Source: Endocalyx cinctus
Taxonomy: Eukaryota; Ascomycota; Sordariomycetes; Amphisphaeriales; Apiosporaceae
Length of the DNA stretch: 64,000 nt
Direction: 5' to 3'
NCBI GenBank assembly: GCA_001600455.1
Contig: BCKC01000003.1
Span: 2,890,315-2,954,314, forward strand
Made by a program: the position numbers and the translations under genes. Under the pieces are notes generated by a model. That model did no database searches, was not told the DNA's origin, and was given only the letters and a program-made list of their open reading frames with translations. Positions 43,977 through 58,497 of this stretch are shown here, piece by piece (within the stretch, counting starts at the first letter, position 1; each line of letters starts with the position of its first letter).

Positions 43977-45398
43977 TTATGAAGTGCCGTCACTAAGAGG
44001 CCTGTTTCCAAGATCTGCAGCTGTCCCTGATGCATGGAATCCATCCAGGGTGATTGATACGGCGCCTGCTTGTACGAGCTATTCGGGGTTAGCCACAACA
44101 TACGGGGTGATTATGACGACAATTGTAACACTTACAGAACGGGAGAGATCATCTATCAGATCATTCACATCCTCGATGCCAACGCACAATCTAATTATAT
44201 CCTCGGGCATTTGCCGCTCTTGCCTTGTCTTCGCGTCGATGCTTGCATGGCTCATTCGACACGGCATGCTGATCAAACTATTGACACATCCAAAGCTTAC
44301 ACTGATACCGTACAACCTTGTAGCCTCGACAATTCTCTCGGACAACTTCACATCACCCGTCTCAAATGATAGAACTGCGCCAGCACCTCTGGCCATAGAC
44401 CAGTGGAGGTCATACTGCGGATGAGATTTTAAACCCGGATACCGTACTCGGAAACCATGGGACTCGAGGAATTCGGCTATCCTCTGCGCGTTGGCTTGCT
44501 GTTTATCCATTCGAATAGCGAGTGTTTTGATACCTCTCATCAGCAAGAAGGAGTCGTTTGGAGATAGGCCACAGCCAGTTGAATTGATTGTGAAGTACAT
44601 TTTATCGCCGAGTGTGACATCGTTACAGGCAATGATTCCAGCCATGATATCGTGATGTCCAGAGAGATATTTGGTTCCGGATTCGTAGACAATATCGGCG
44701 CCAAGTTCTAAGGGGTTGCACAGCATGGGAGACAGCATGGTGTTATCGACCACAACGAGGGCCTTAGGGTTAGCTTCGTGGACTGATTTGGCAATGCCTG
44801 GCATATCCACAATCTTGATGAGGGGGTTCGTCGGGGTTTCTAGAAGAACCATAGAAGTCTTATCAGAGATAACTTCTCGAACTCTATCAACTTGGGTAGT
44901 ATCGACATGGTGGACTATAATTCCTTGGTTGGATGATAGGTAGGTCAATAAGCGGTTGGTGCCCCCATAAAGGTCGTCGCCAGTAATGACCTCGTCGCCA
45001 GGTCGCAAAAGCCTGGTAATAACATCGAGGGCACCCATTCCGGAGCCTACTGCCAGTGCGCGATTGGCATTCATAATCTTGGCCATATGGCGCTCTAGAT
45101 GTGTTCGAGTCGGATTACCAGACCGTGTATAATCATACTCGTTGCCGCCACTTGCAGTGGTCTGTTTGAAGGTTGCAGATTGATATATGGGAATGCTTGA
45201 AGCGCCATATTGATCTTTGGATTCGGTATAGACGAGTTCAGTGGCTAAAGCATATCGGCGGCGACCGTTGGATGGGCTAGACGGTGCAGGAGATGGTGGT
45301 AAATCGTGTCCATCGAGGTCAACTTTGGACAGGGCTTTATTGACAGGTTTAGCGGAATCAAAGCTCCCTGTAGGAGAATCATTGCCCGATGAAGTCAT
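43977..45398 (-). CDS. str3: Cystathionine beta-lyase
   Basis: Two minus-strand exons, 45398-44136 and 44078-43977, with a 57-bp intron (GTAAGT donor, GCTAAC branch, AATAG acceptor), give 454 residues. The Cys/Met-metabolism PLP fold is complete: PIYQSATFKQTTASGGNEYDYTR near residue 70, GSGMGALDVITRLL, ETPTNPLIKIVD, DNTMLSPMLCNPLELGADIV, and the PLP lysine K243 in SGTKYLSGHHDIMAG. The last exon encodes LVQAGAVSITLDGFH and a short tail. The enzyme cleaves cystathionine to homocysteine, pyruvate and ammonia in methionine synthesis (met-2 of Neurospora, metG of Aspergillus, STR3 of yeast). Assignment as beta-lyase rather than gamma-lyase rests on the DNTMLSPMLC and GTKYLSGHHD blocks. The N-terminal 48 residues are a Ser/Pro-rich extension. 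If the intron is retained, the frame reads into a stop at the acceptor TAG. Confidence 0.92.
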
Positions 45399-45946
45399 TG
45401 TTGATTGTTTTTATTGAACCCAATGGATATATGTTTTATTGGGGAATTGAGAGGGAAAAAAGAAAAAGATTATAGCGAAAGCAAAGTTAGCTGATTTTCT
45501 TTCAAATTAGGCTGTATGTAGGCAGATAGGTATATAATGATTGCTACTGCTCCGGTTATCGGTTAGTTGTAATACTGGAAATCTGGGGAACACCCCACTA
45601 AGCAATGACGTGATTTCTAGAGACAACTGAGGCTCCGATAGCCGTATAAAGGGCTTAACCAGTTTTCATAGCAGTAATAAATAAGTAATTATCACATCTA
45701 CAAGACTCGAGAATCAATTATGAATGTCAATATAAACTATCTCTGTCTTGTCCATTAAACAGTATTAATTGTCTGTTAGAGGAGACAGGGAGGCATGCAC
45801 ATGGTTATTATCCATCAAATGACGAAGGAGACTGAAAGGTACAGTTACCTTGATAGAGGTCAAAGCAGATCATACCGAGAGAACTTAAAAAAAGAAAAAA
45901 AAAACACTCATTCAAAGAGAAAATATATGAAGGTATTGCCAAGATC

Positions 45947-46002
<56 letters not shown>

Positions 46003-47098
46003 CCAGTCCATATTCCTTGATAATACCTCAACAGAGTTAATTCCCCTATCGCATTTCTATCGCCCTTCTAGGCATCTATATTGACATTTTAGCCGTCGTC
46101 CTATTATACACTCCGTTACCCCTCTCCACCCTTTAAAATGAGCAGAAGATACGACGTAGTTATCTAAGACGTTCATTGCTCTACACTTGCTCGGGGGCTG
46201 TAGACGGGAAGGAATGTGAGGTTGTGGTGGTTATGGGATATCCATATCCATATGATTGGATTTATGGTCTCTACTTAGCTCTGTAGTGTGACGGATATTG
46301 TTGATGTGTAAGCTTATGCATCCCCCCTTTTTACACAAAGGAAACCATCAGTCCCAAAGATGCCAACCATATGTTATTCCTGCCAGACTATCGGATACAG
46401 CATAGGATAATTCAAACGGTCGTAGGGTGGAATACCCAATTAGCCGTGAAACATACAAATTCCAAGTAGTTTTCGTAGGTATGTCTTAGAATTCATATAT
46501 AACTTCTATCCTTCCTCTCACTCTCTACCTCGTCTATAAATCCATGTCCGGTGTGCTATCGAGAAGACTTAAGAGTCGATGACTGAATATTAGACATTGA
46601 TTTTGTTGCAATTGCTTCTGCATATCTGGCGACCTGAAATAAACAATATCAATGGCCTGATAACCGTCTACTTTGATTTACGCTGCTTCGAATCTTGATG
46701 AGTAGTTACCATAACACGTTAAATAGCAAGACCTCTGAATTTGTTGGTGTACTTTCCTAAAAGCAAGTAGCACTGTTAAATCCTTAGGAGGAAAGTAGAC
46801 TACATGGAGCAGAGGAAGACAAATGTATACGCTAAACATAGAGTAGCATAGAAGATGTAGTTTGACCGAATGTTCTATATGTATGTCTTTATCTATGATA
46901 CGAAAGACGATGGGTTTAATATTATTCAAGATCTACGTCGACAGAGCAAAAATGTAGGTATACTTTCGATTGAATCTTGACCTTTAAGTGCTAAATTATA
47001 TACACTGCTATGCGCGTTTTCCCTACTAACGACATCTACATTACGACCCTATCCTAACCCCCCACCGCGATAAACCATAGAAATACAAGGTAAACAAA
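45399..47098. promoter_or_regulatory. STR3 upstream region and TMS1 3' flank, with a microsatellite
   Basis: This 1.7-kb AT-rich spacer contains the STR3 promoter (near 45399) and the 3' flank of TMS1 (near 47099). The (AT)n(GT)n compound repeat is listed separately. Short frames on both strands are not convincing. Confidence 0.55.
45946..46000. repeat. Compound microsatellite (AT)8(GT)19
   Basis: About eight AT units run directly into about nineteen uninterrupted GT units. The alternating purine-pyrimidine run is a candidate for Z-DNA formation. Confidence 0.97.
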
Positions 47099-48701
47099 CT
47101 AAGAGAAGTCAAAACGCTCCGGAAGAACGATAGGGGCCACGAGGGTCCACGTGTACATTAGGTAGCAGATCCAGGCGCTGACAATCTTGACCCAACTAGC
47201 CCAGTAAGTCCTTCCGACGGTGGCGAAGTCGTCATCCGCTCCCAATCCCTGATCGCCTTCGGCGGTGCCCGTGAGCAGGGTACCGACCCAGCACGTAGCC
47301 AGGAAGAAAATGATGTGGAAGACCGAGTAGCTATACTGCGTGCTGTTGCGCTCGTCATCGTGCGGGGTCTTGCCGCTGTCTTCGTCTTCGTCGTCGTCGG
47401 ATAAGAGAGCATCGGCGGGCAGACTTCCCTCCTCGACAGCTCGGCGAAGAACTTCAGCCCGCATCTCCCGACGTCCCGGTTGCTGCGTCACGAGATCATG
47501 CTCGTCGTCTTCAGCGAGCTTGATTCCGCCCCTGCTGTTACCGAGACCCAAACTCTGCGTCGCGGCGCGCGTAGTGGTATACGCGACCGTTAACATGGTG
47601 ACAATAGCACCGATAACGACCGAAGTAGTTCTCGTTCCTTGCGCACGGACAAGGGGATTGCATTGCTTGTCGTCAGGCTCCATGGATACAGCCGACATAG
47701 TGAGATACGTGCAGTAGACAGCGACCATAGCAGCCTGCGCTAAACCCGCCTTAGGGTTATATTCTTGGACGGTTGGATGAACGGAGACAAAGGAAATCCC
47801 AACCCAAAAGAGTAAGTTAATAGTGATAGCGGCCTGGTTCATGGAACAGCCGGATTTGGCGAAGAAGATATACTGGACAATAGTCATAGCGAGCGACGCG
47901 ATGTACATCCCCAAGGTTGATCCGATAAGAACGACTCTCCAGACCCTTGAATCGGTGTTTTCAATTTGCCCAAGACAGTATTCGGCCCAGGTATGGGCAA
48001 GATCAACCAAGAGAATAAGTCCGAGGAGAAGGAACAACATGCCACAAAAGAAAGAAATGTAGTTACCCCACACTTGGAAGAATTGGTCGGGTATCAAGAA
48101 AGACATGACGATGAAAGCGATCCAAGCAATGATCTTAGGACCCCAGAACCCATTCTGAAGAGCGGCGCGGGGGTTCTTGGAGTTGTTGACACCGAAAAGA
48201 AGGCCGGCGAAGATAAGATGGAACAATCCGAGGGAGAAGTTGATTCGATGAACGGCCAGCCATCCGTAGCATTGTCCATTCGGGCAATCTATCTTGACGT
48301 AGTCCAGCATCACGCTTTCTAGTTTTTTGATTGCCCAAGGCGTGAGCATTATCCAGGATAATATCGAATTGACGAGAAGGAGGAGCGCGTAGGCTACACG
48401 GGTAGCAACACTACGAAATAACAAACCAAGCGTGTTAGTGGCTCTTCATTTTGCGACAGAAATCATATTTCAACATATCAAGCATACCTGTTACCACATT
48501 TCCCGCATGCACTACAGACCATGGAGCAAGTCGCAGCACCGCAGCAACTTGCGCCAACGGACATCAACTATTTCAAGAGAATCATAGATGGTCAGTCAAA
48601 ACAACGAACGTCGTGGGCGCGAACCGGCGAGTTTAGAAGATCAAACATACAGTGCCCATGCTGGGAACAGCAAGTAACGGAATAGATAGGAGAGCGCCCA
48701 T
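47099..48701 (-). CDS. tms1: TMS1/SERINC family membrane protein
   Basis: Three minus-strand exons, 48701-48651, 48567-48488 and 48410-47099, with introns of 83 and 77 bp, give 480 residues. The start MGALLSIPLLAVPSMGT leads into the cysteine-rich LMSVGASCCGAATCSMVCSA and CGKCGNSVATRVAYA, the family N-terminus. About ten membrane helices follow (LLLLVNSILSWIML, IIAWIAFIVMSFLIP, SFFCGMLFLLLGLILLVDLAH and others) with the conserved DYVKIDCPNGQCYGWLAVHRINFSLGLFH region. SERINC proteins were proposed to move or expose serine-derived lipids in membranes; the yeast member TMS1 is a vacuolar membrane protein of unclear role. A hydrophilic acidic loop (LLSDDDEDEDSGKTPHDDER) precedes the last two helices. 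A CACGTG core lies at 48904-48909, about 200 bp upstream. Confidence 0.94.
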
Positions 48702-49736
48702 CTTGCTCAGCACCCGCGAAAAAAGGAAACAATAAAAAGAAAATCAAGTGTCGACCAGAATTAAATGGGGGGATTTGTTGTTGACGATAATGAAAATAGG
48801 GTAAATCTATAGGTTAGCGTATGAAGTTGATGCCGTAAATTGCTAGGTTACCAGAAAACCTAAGGTTGCTCGGTAGGCGCAGATGACGACGAAGTGCTCA
48901 GCACACGTGCCACAACAAGCTTGGCGTAAGATTGGAATTACGGTATGATAGTTGTGGCTTGTGTGGCTAAACTTCACTAATTTAAAGTACTAGACTTAAG
49001 TCATAATTAAGAACTGGTTTAATTGCATACACTTACTATTCCTTTGTCTTAGTTACGAGCAGACGGGCAATGGGTTAGATATAAAGCACGTACTGTAGAA
49101 TTACTACAATGAATCATGCAGCGGATAGACTACCAATAAGTTCCTGGCCTTAATCAATTTAAATACACTAAATATTTGATGACGATATACAATAGAGCAA
49201 CTAGTTGGACTGGGCTGCCTCTAGTATGCCTCCTACAAAAGCAAGATAGAGAAGCAACGTGACTAAAACATCTATGAAATTCCAGCCGTTGAAGACAAGA
49301 AATAATATCGTGGTATTTCACTTGAGACAGATAACTTCACAAAATTTGTCTGTTTGCCACCGTAAAGACTTTTCTTCGTGCCAGGCGACGCTTGTTGCCT
49401 CTGGCGAATGTGATACGGGCTAAAAGAAAATATACTTTAGTCCGTTATCTAAAGCATTTTTTCCTCGTCTATGCTATTCGCCACTGTATTGCTAATTTCT
49501 CTGTGACAAAAAAAAATGTGCAACATGGATATTGCCTTGACTTGGAAACAATTATTAGTTAGTCTTTTATACCCTTGAATATCGATTTACGCGATGAGTT
49601 TCCTTGTTTTCGTTGAGTCAATAGTGTTTCCTATTCCATGGTCTCCGAACTACTTTTTTTTTGTGTGTGTTTCGGGAAATATTCGAAGAAGTTTGGAAGA
49701 CATACAGGTCCTTCAGAGGAACGGCGGTGCCGAGAG

Positions 49737-49764
49737 AGATAGATAGAGAGAGAGAGAGAGAGTA
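49737..49764. repeat. AGAG/GATA microsatellite
   Basis: GAGAGATAGATAG followed by about seven AG units. It is short and probably variable. Confidence 0.9.
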
Positions 49765-52700
49765 GGCCTAGTGTCTAGGGAAATACTAATGATATTCCTC
49801 ATTGTCGATCACATTGATTTACAACGAATATATCGTTCAACTTTGAACAGGAGAATATATATCACGCATCCTTTTATGCTCTTTGACTTGTAGATTGCTA
49901 TGATGTACATCTCGATGATATCTCTGGATCTGTCGTGGATATCTGTGAAACGTATCCATATTCTGTTTCTGGCATTGTTTCTATGACTCGGTTATGAGAT
50001 AACTGTGCATCATAGCTCTCTACAATGAGCATCCTTCTTTAGTCTTAAATCTTTTGTTCTGTACCCGGATCTCTCGGGAATAGTAATTTAAAGAATTGTA
50101 TAATTTATCGATATTCATGTATTTATTCACTCCCCAGCGGGATTCTCTCGCAATGAGGCTGTATCATTCGGGCAGTGCCAGGCAGATGACCTTGTGCGCA
50201 CAAAATGTATTCTCTGTTGTATTGCACCTAGGAACTTCAGGATCGCGGTCGAAAGATGACGCGGCGGTAGATTTCGATAGCGTGTCGGTGACGCTATGCC
50301 TGGACCTGAACGAGGGGTGCAAATTCCCCATCATCAGAGTTCAAGGATGTTTAGTCATCTGCAAAGCTCTAGGATTAATCGAAACCGATAGTAGGGCACG
50401 AGGAGGAGGAGGAGGATATCTGGGACTTGCTGGTGGATCTTAAATGGTGGCCCGCAACTACGACGCAGTGAGGTTTGTGCCGCCTCCCGAGGACCAAGTT
50501 GATGGTGGTTAAAATAGACAATAACCCGCTCCCCCAGAAAAAAAGTCAAATCGTCGGACCCGGACGATGTGGACAGGCGGACTCAGCTAGATGGAGACAT
50601 TGGAGACATTGGAGAAAAGTCAAAATGGAACTCTTTTAATAGAGGCTTGGTGTGGACTGTCCACATTCAGGCTTCTGGACCTTCTGGAGCATCAGCTACA
50701 CTAGAACAAACTCCATATTCACCCGCTACATCCGCCCACGATATGTGGGTTTTTAAGGGAGTCTATTAAGTGCGGCTCAAACTCTACTTTGTGCTAAGAC
50801 AAAAGATGTGGAGGGCCTTAACGACATCAACGACATCAATGAAATCAACAATAACAACGGCAACGACGGCGAAGATGAAGATGATTGTTTTACAAGCAAG
50901 TGTCTGAATTACTACCTAACCCTTTCGTGATTTGACGTACTTTCTACCTGGTCCACTACAAACAATTTCCCTTTGTTTTTCCGTTTAACAGGAATTACTA
51001 TTAGGTTATGCTATTAACACGACGATATTCTCGTAAAAAGGTCTTCACCTACTCTGGTTAGTGTTGATTTCCCCTTTTCATACCGAGACCTATTACGAAC
51101 TAACAAGCACACAACCAAGAATTAGCTCGTATGTATGTGTGACGTTGCCATAGAATGAGGAAGGTGAGATAATAAAATTATCAACGGGACTTATTCAAAA
51201 CTACGCAATAACTTGCTTTCGTAATTGTATTGATACTTCAGATACTTCAAAACACACTTGAAAATCTTCATATTTCAGGCGGCCATACATATGTCAGGTA
51301 CACAGTAGAAAATCGATACAACGTATAGTCTTCAACAAGGGAGTTAGTTCCATGGGACCACCCACTGTACTTGTTACACAAAACGTTACGTGGGTTGGAC
51401 ATGGGCCAACTCAGGCACGCTAGAAGGGATCCTTGGAAAGAGGCCCACCGGATGACATACTGCACAGTAGGTATTATTATACTATGGAGACAAGGTCAAA
51501 GCTGGCGAAAGCTACCTATCCTGGAAACGGGGCATCGTGAACGCGAAGAGGCGTATCAACGAGAAACACGCTTTTACACGTAGTCCTCCTGTTCAGACGA
51601 GATCGGATTAAAGCCGACACGAGACAGTGCCTCACTAAGGCGTTTACGTTTTGCTTGCCGAATTCAGCTGTGTCTGAGAGTATACATAATATATTAGAGA
51701 AATGGTGGTCTTTTGTTTTTTCCTTTCTTTTCTTTTTTTTCACGGTGCGTAAATGTTTCCCTGACCAGCCAGTAAGAGGGAAGCGATGGAGTTTGGGTCG
51801 TAAAATCTGGTACGAAATTAGTGAGCAAATTTCGTTGCATTGAGAGATGTGCGAAGGGTCTTCCTCCAATAAAGCGTGGTAGCACGAGATTGCTTCTTCC
51901 AATACCTACCTCCTTGCTACTGTAATATAAGCTCATTAGCTCGTGACGTCTCGTTTCGGTAATTCTGTGCAACATCATCTTTGATATCATGTACATACAC
52001 CACATAAACACCAAGATCCACGTACTGCACATGTACGGTGCGTGTTGAGGTATAACTTGTTGATCAACATTTGTAGTCTTAAACCAAACTCGGAAAGTAT
52101 GTGTCAATTAATCTAGCGACGTTTCGTTGGGGTCCGGTCCTGCACGACATTTTCCTTGTAGGAGGTGGGTGCCCAAGAAGAATCATCTTGTCTTCCAATT
52201 AACTAAACAATTTTGCGTATTGCAACTCAGTATATACGTATTGACAAGTTGGTTTCAGAGCAGGGAAGGGCAAGGCATGTCCCTGCTAGAGGTACAATAC
52301 TATTTCTCACGGTTTCAGAAAAATAGGTTAAATATGGGTCAATATCCATATACTAAGTATGTGTATATACTAGGTATGTACATACATATACATATACATA
52401 CAGTAGTATATATAAAAACTACTTTTTTAGGTTCTTGAAGGTTTCCACTTGCACGGGTTGTGTCGTCGGTAGTTGCCCGACTAGGATCATTCCTTCGTAC
52501 GTGAGTATTCCTGAAAGTCCTACCTACGTATGGTCTACTATGTATGTGACAAAATGTCAAGTTGGAAGCTGCCGATAATGGTATGCAAGCAACCCGCTTC
52601 TCATATCTTGATTAGAAAGTCAAATCGTAGATGATGACAGCGACCGCGATGACAGTATCCAGTATGCACCGTAGGTCTGATATGACGCTAGTAGAAGTCC

Positions 52701-55700
52701 TTGCACAACCATGAAACCACTGCACACTATGTATATAGTACATTATGACATCGAATAACCAGGTTAAGTGATTTAAGCATTAGGATAAGTCTATGATACT
52801 GGAGGAAACATGTGGACTACCCGTTGCTCGGGTTCGAATATTGAATTTAGAGTTCCGCAATGTTGATTCTAGAACCTAGACCCGGGGTGTGTGAAAAGTC
52901 AACATCGTTGACTGATTATTGAGGACCAAGTGTGATATTCCAGCCATCCCTTTTCAAAATCGAGCGATAGACGAATGGTATAGATTTATCGGAAGGAATA
53001 TCACGTCTTGACTGAGCATCAAATAGCTGACGACAACCTATTTCCTTCAAATCCTTTCGGAGGCACTCCGATGTCTCTTGCCTTTAGGTCGTTAGTCTGC
53101 TATTTGGCCCTTGCCCAAAGCTGAACGACGGAGTCCGTGACGATGAATGCATATACTATATGCATTCTCTGCTGTCTTTTTCTGATTTATTCTTTTTATA
53201 TACCATTTACAAGTAGGCCGTTCGTATAGACAAGGAGAAGCTCATAGCGTTAGGTCGTCTGCTAAGTCGATCCAAGTTTTGATACGTATATATTTGTGAT
53301 TTGCGTATGTACTTGTAGGCCCGAGAGACGTAAGGTAGCGTAGAACCAGACTAGACTGGATACATTAAGCTCTTTGAATATTGGAAGCAAAGGCAAAGGT
53401 TGGGAAATAGCGTAGATAACATGACTCGGGGGGTTGCCGAATATACCGAATAATACCACCACATCCCGAAGCCTTTTTTTTGTGGTGACACGCTTGTACT
53501 ACGCACTCGATTACTATACTACTTGTACATAGTATACAGGCCTTGTTTGGCTGATGTACATAGTATTGAAAAGTATTTCTCGTGTTGAAAAATCAGATGG
53601 CGGTGCAAAGTCAAGTTTATGACATAATGAATTCTCAGTACTGTACGAATCTGAAAGAAAACTAGGTACTTAACCCTGTCTACATACATAAATATGCTTA
53701 GGGAATTCCTGTCTTGGAATAAAACATTAAAAATATTCCTTAGCATAGCATCTTATAGTGTATAGCCTCATTGACGGTGAAATAAATTGTACATTAACCA
53801 ATATAGGTATCTAAAAAGATGGCCATGTTCATATCTGTTTCTGGTTGTCGCGCGACTCGGGGCATTGACAAAGACATTGTACTATGGTACATGAAAGTGC
53901 CAAATAGGTAAAGAGAAACATGCAAGTATGATACTAAGCAATGATTGGTACGCACTAAAGGCAAAATTATCAATCCTTTTCTTTTTTCCTCTTCCCATCA
54001 TTCCGCTCTAGCGGACTTCCATTTCTGGGAAGCCGCCCCGAATTACAATTCTCTTAGATATGTGCTCAAAACAAGCTATCGTATCCCCAAGCGTTAGTTT
54101 GCCTGAGCTGAGTGTACATATCGTGAAAATCTAACCCCTAAGATTCCCTTGTCGTATGTTGTGCTCTTCAGTATATCATATGGTGTACGTGCCTTGCAAC
54201 TGTAGCCGCGTCAGGGATAACCAGAAACTTGCACGCGTCGTCTCAGCATGACAAAGACGAGGCTGGCATGGGTAATAAAGATTGCCCGCGGCACGATTAG
54301 CGTATCGTCGAGGGACCACTGTACTGTACATATACATAGTAGCAGTGCGCATTGTTGAAGAGTACCATACGTATATATTACATTGAATGTATGTATGTAG
54401 GTGCTGTTGGTATGCAGTGCCTACACTATGACATCGATGTGGGACCTTCCTATATTGTTAGGACCCTTGTTATATTCACGAAATATTCTATAAGCTCTCC
54501 TATGAGGATGGATTACGTTACGCAGTTCCTCTACGAAAGAAATACTACGTATATTAAGATGTCTAGATTATATCTGTCTTTCGAGAGGTACTACTCCGTA
54601 CGTAGAATGAAAAATAAGGATCATATAACAATATATGGATGGATGGCTTATACGTATACGTAAAACTTTAATCAACCTGGCGTGTAGGGGGATCTTATCC
54701 TCGCCGGGCCCACTCCGTCTTCTGTACATGAATATTCAATAACCTCCTAACTTGATTATTTTGTGTCATCAGGTCATATAAACCGACTATTTTGTACAGT
54801 AACGTATTAGTCAAAGGGATTGTCAACCAACCTCGTGGCGATAAGGGTATATAAATTGAGTGCTAGGTATGATTAATCAATGATCTCGGTGCAAGCTCGG
54901 CAGAGCTTTATGTAAACGGTGCAGAAATCATGGTGAACCCCTAGTACGTACGTGTTTGACCGCTACAAGATGGACAAGGGTAGCAGTGTCCTGCAGACTT
55001 AATTTAACCCTATAGGAGTAAGCGGTTAATCCTTCCTCTTCCGGTTAGTTGGAGGTCCTCGTGTGATGATATTTTATCTCGAAATTATGTATACTACACT
55101 ACAATATATTCAGTACGTATATGTAGTATCACCTTACGAAATACCCGAATCTGATCAGAAGTTATCTTCTTGTCAGACGATAATGTGCCGAGTTGTGATT
55201 GCATACATGATATATCCTAGACGCATAAGACCTAATGCTTACTTACGATATCTCGTAGCGTAGCGCATTGCCTACTCAGGTACTTGTATAACTTATATAG
55301 GTAGGTACTGAAAATAGGTAGCATCTTCCTATACCTATCCTCGTATGACTAATGCTCACCTAAATATACTCCCCTGAAAGTCTCGTGGCATGTGGAGGAG
55401 GGCGATCTACCATCCCCAGCCCTGAGCATTAGAATGGTGGACGCGATCAAGGGATACCATGATGAGATCAACGCCACAAGGTCCACGCAAGTACTAGGTA
55501 TACTACATAGCAGATAAAAATTCAAGTCGGGGAGTTGCAAGTACCAGGATTAATGATTCTTATGGTAATCGGAATAACGGAATATTCCGTACAGTATGGT
55601 CGTTTAGATGAATTAAAAGTAACATACATATAAATGTGAGAGACTTTTTAGTGCAGTTGTACGCTATATTACGGATTAGTGTTCGAATGATGTTTCCCTT

Positions 55701-58464
55701 TGCTTCAGAGCTATTGTTAGACAATTTACAGTACAAGTATTACTATAGTCCCTTCGTATTGCGTATGTGTCTACGTAGACCGTCCTAAGGTCAATCAAAT
55801 CCTATATGTATAGACGTCTTTAATCTTAACGAATTTGCAAATTGCGTTGTCGATCCATGCTTCTTGATTCATTTTCTTTAATATGTGTGTTAGATTGTAT
55901 GTACACTACGATGCGCAGGTTAATGTACATATACGCTATTCCTGGAAGTGGTGGGGAGATGTCAACCCACGTAATTAAATGACTCGAGACTTTGGAGATA
56001 GGGCGACTCCATGACGATAAAGATCAAAAAGGCCTATTCTGGAAATTAAGGGACTTTCCTTACTGATTGAAAGTAGCAATGGGCATGCGATGCACTTGTT
56101 TTGATTATCCAATGTGACTATGCTTGTGACAAACTCGTCTCATCTCAATTGGGCATAACATAATCTGAAGTTCTGTATGTCACCTTGTTTTAATCGTCCT
56201 ACATATACATATATATACTATACCTTACATGAAACAGACCTGAGAATTAAAAAAAAAAGGATTGAAGGAATGAAATGTGAGCGTCGTGGACAAGGGTTTT
56301 GCCTCGAATTAAAATATCTGCCATTTACCACTTGTCTTGCTTTAAAAGTAGCTCTGTGCTTTTTAAGGTTCCTTAAATCCCGTACAGGTGGATCTTGACC
56401 GTTGAAGACGCTTCGAGGCTATCATCTCAGCCCCTCAACCCCGGCTTATAGAAGGCTGATAGAAAGAATGGAGAATTATGATCGTTGGAAAGATGATGGA
56501 GTAGCTCTTGTTACACAAGATGGAGCCTCCATGCAAGCCTCGTGACTAGGTTGGGAATATTAAGGTATTACCCACTAGTCCACCTTTCACAAGAGATGTC
56601 CACCTTTTGGAGGCTCAACAAGATATCCACCCATTGTTGCACAAACCCACGGCAGTGGTTCTGCAAGCTGGACGACGAGCTGAAAGGATAGAAGTTTACT
56701 TTGGACTTTTACGTATATCTTATTTTTTTTCTATCTCTTTCAGGCCTATCGCGAATACTGTATATTTCCCTTCCCAACCCCTTTCCTTTCTTCCGATTTC
56801 CCCGTGCATATTCCCTGTCTACACCGACAATCATTCCCGAATTTGTAATTGAGCGGTAAGCAAACAAAAATATTCAAGTAGAGGGAAGAGAGAAAAAATA
56901 TATATATCGCACATAACCTATTACACTAATTGTTCAATTTCAGTATTGGCAAAGCTACCATAGTGTAGTATTTCATTGCAACGCAAAAAAGACTCCACTT
57001 CGCTGCTGGGTTAGCCGATCGCCTATGACCCACACACTCTCTGAATCCGACGGCGACTAGGGTATACTGTACCGTGATTTCACTTCTTGTACTTCCGTAA
57101 TGTAAATGTTAACCTGTCTTGGCAATCGTGAGTGTCAATCTCAAGTATAACATGACGATAATCTTCAGTACACGCACTCTTTACTCATCAAGACGCGAGT
57201 AAGCTACCTCCTTTTTAAATATCTTACATAAATAATTGCTCCGATTACAAGTGTGGTCGGGTATTTCTATACTTGCCGAGAGCGTCTGATTAACGATTTG
57301 CAATTGTATGGTACCGTAGTTATCAAGGTAGCATGAGAAAAGAATATTATCATGTTCCTTGGAAAAGGAAAACTGCCTTGATCCTTAACAGACTCTTTTC
57401 CCTCTATTCCGTATTTGGATATATAGGCGACCGCTTATATCACCACTGTTGTATAATGTTGTATTTCACGATGGAAGTATCTTTTTTAACGCCCTTTTTT
57501 TTTTTCCCTCCCCCCCAAATTCAAATGTCAAATAGGACTGTGTGTTGGCTTGGCAGTTATCTCGAAAACATAGCCATGATGCCGTACCGTTAGGTACTAG
57601 GATGCCTCTTGACACCATGCTGAGACTATTTTCTTTGGCATACAGACCGTCTCATTACCAAAAAAAAAAAAAAAAGAATACCAATAAATATCAAAATCAT
57701 ATCTCATCTCGATCAGAGTGCATGCTGTCCTGTGACAGCTTTTGTTCGATAACCCTGTTACCTTGTTATAGGCAAGGGAATGGCACTGGCTAGCTAAATA
57801 CGTATGATACATATAAATAGTGCTAATATCGGAAAAAACAAACATAACTCTTCTAAGGCGACGTGCACTAGGCAGATAATGTCGGCTGAGAGAAAAAACA
57901 CCCACCATCTTTTCGACAGTTCTTGGCTAGTCTCAATGGCAATTGCGTATTTTATATAACCTACCTAAAAAAGAAAGAAAAAAAAGTCCACATATATCCT
58001 CTTACAAACGTGCAGATGTTGTTGCTAAATATTACCATGCGTTTCAGAAATGTTTACCTCAGTTTAAGGATACCAAGATTCTACCGGATTTATTTGCTCA
58101 TCAGTCATAAATAGAGTGAGAAAGGCGGTATTGAAATATCGGGTGGCTGACCACACCAAGTGACATGAAGCTAGCTACTCAATTTGAAGTACCATTCAAA
58201 CAAGATACCAACCCCGATGTCAGGATTTCCCTATTTCAATTTTTTTTTTGTGTCAGATGACGATCTATTTTTGACTAAGTGGTAATCCTTTTTCTCTTAC
58301 GAAAGTGGTCTAGCCAACCTGAGTCGCGTTTACTACGCGCAAGAAATTTAACTATTCATAGAATTTGGTATGTATGTACTTATAGGTTAAACCCGGCATT
58401 TCCTGGCTTCAGGTTGATATCGGTTTTATTATTATCATTATTCCCCCATACATCATACTTGTAC

Positions 58465-58497
<33 letters not shown>
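58465..58497. repeat. T13A20 perfect inverted homopolymer
   Basis: Thirteen T directly followed by twenty A. The two arms are fully complementary with no spacer, so it can form a hairpin. Confidence 0.97.

Noticed and set aside
50096..50443. 115-codon frame in the gene desert
   Set aside because: It starts at TTG and ends in a GGA repeat translated as glycines; no ATG-based start gives a convincing protein.
52810..52860. Possible tRNA T-loop (GGTTCGAATA)
   Set aside because: No matching acceptor stem, anticodon arm or A-box could be found around it; the same holds for the GGGTTCGAAT at about 40066.
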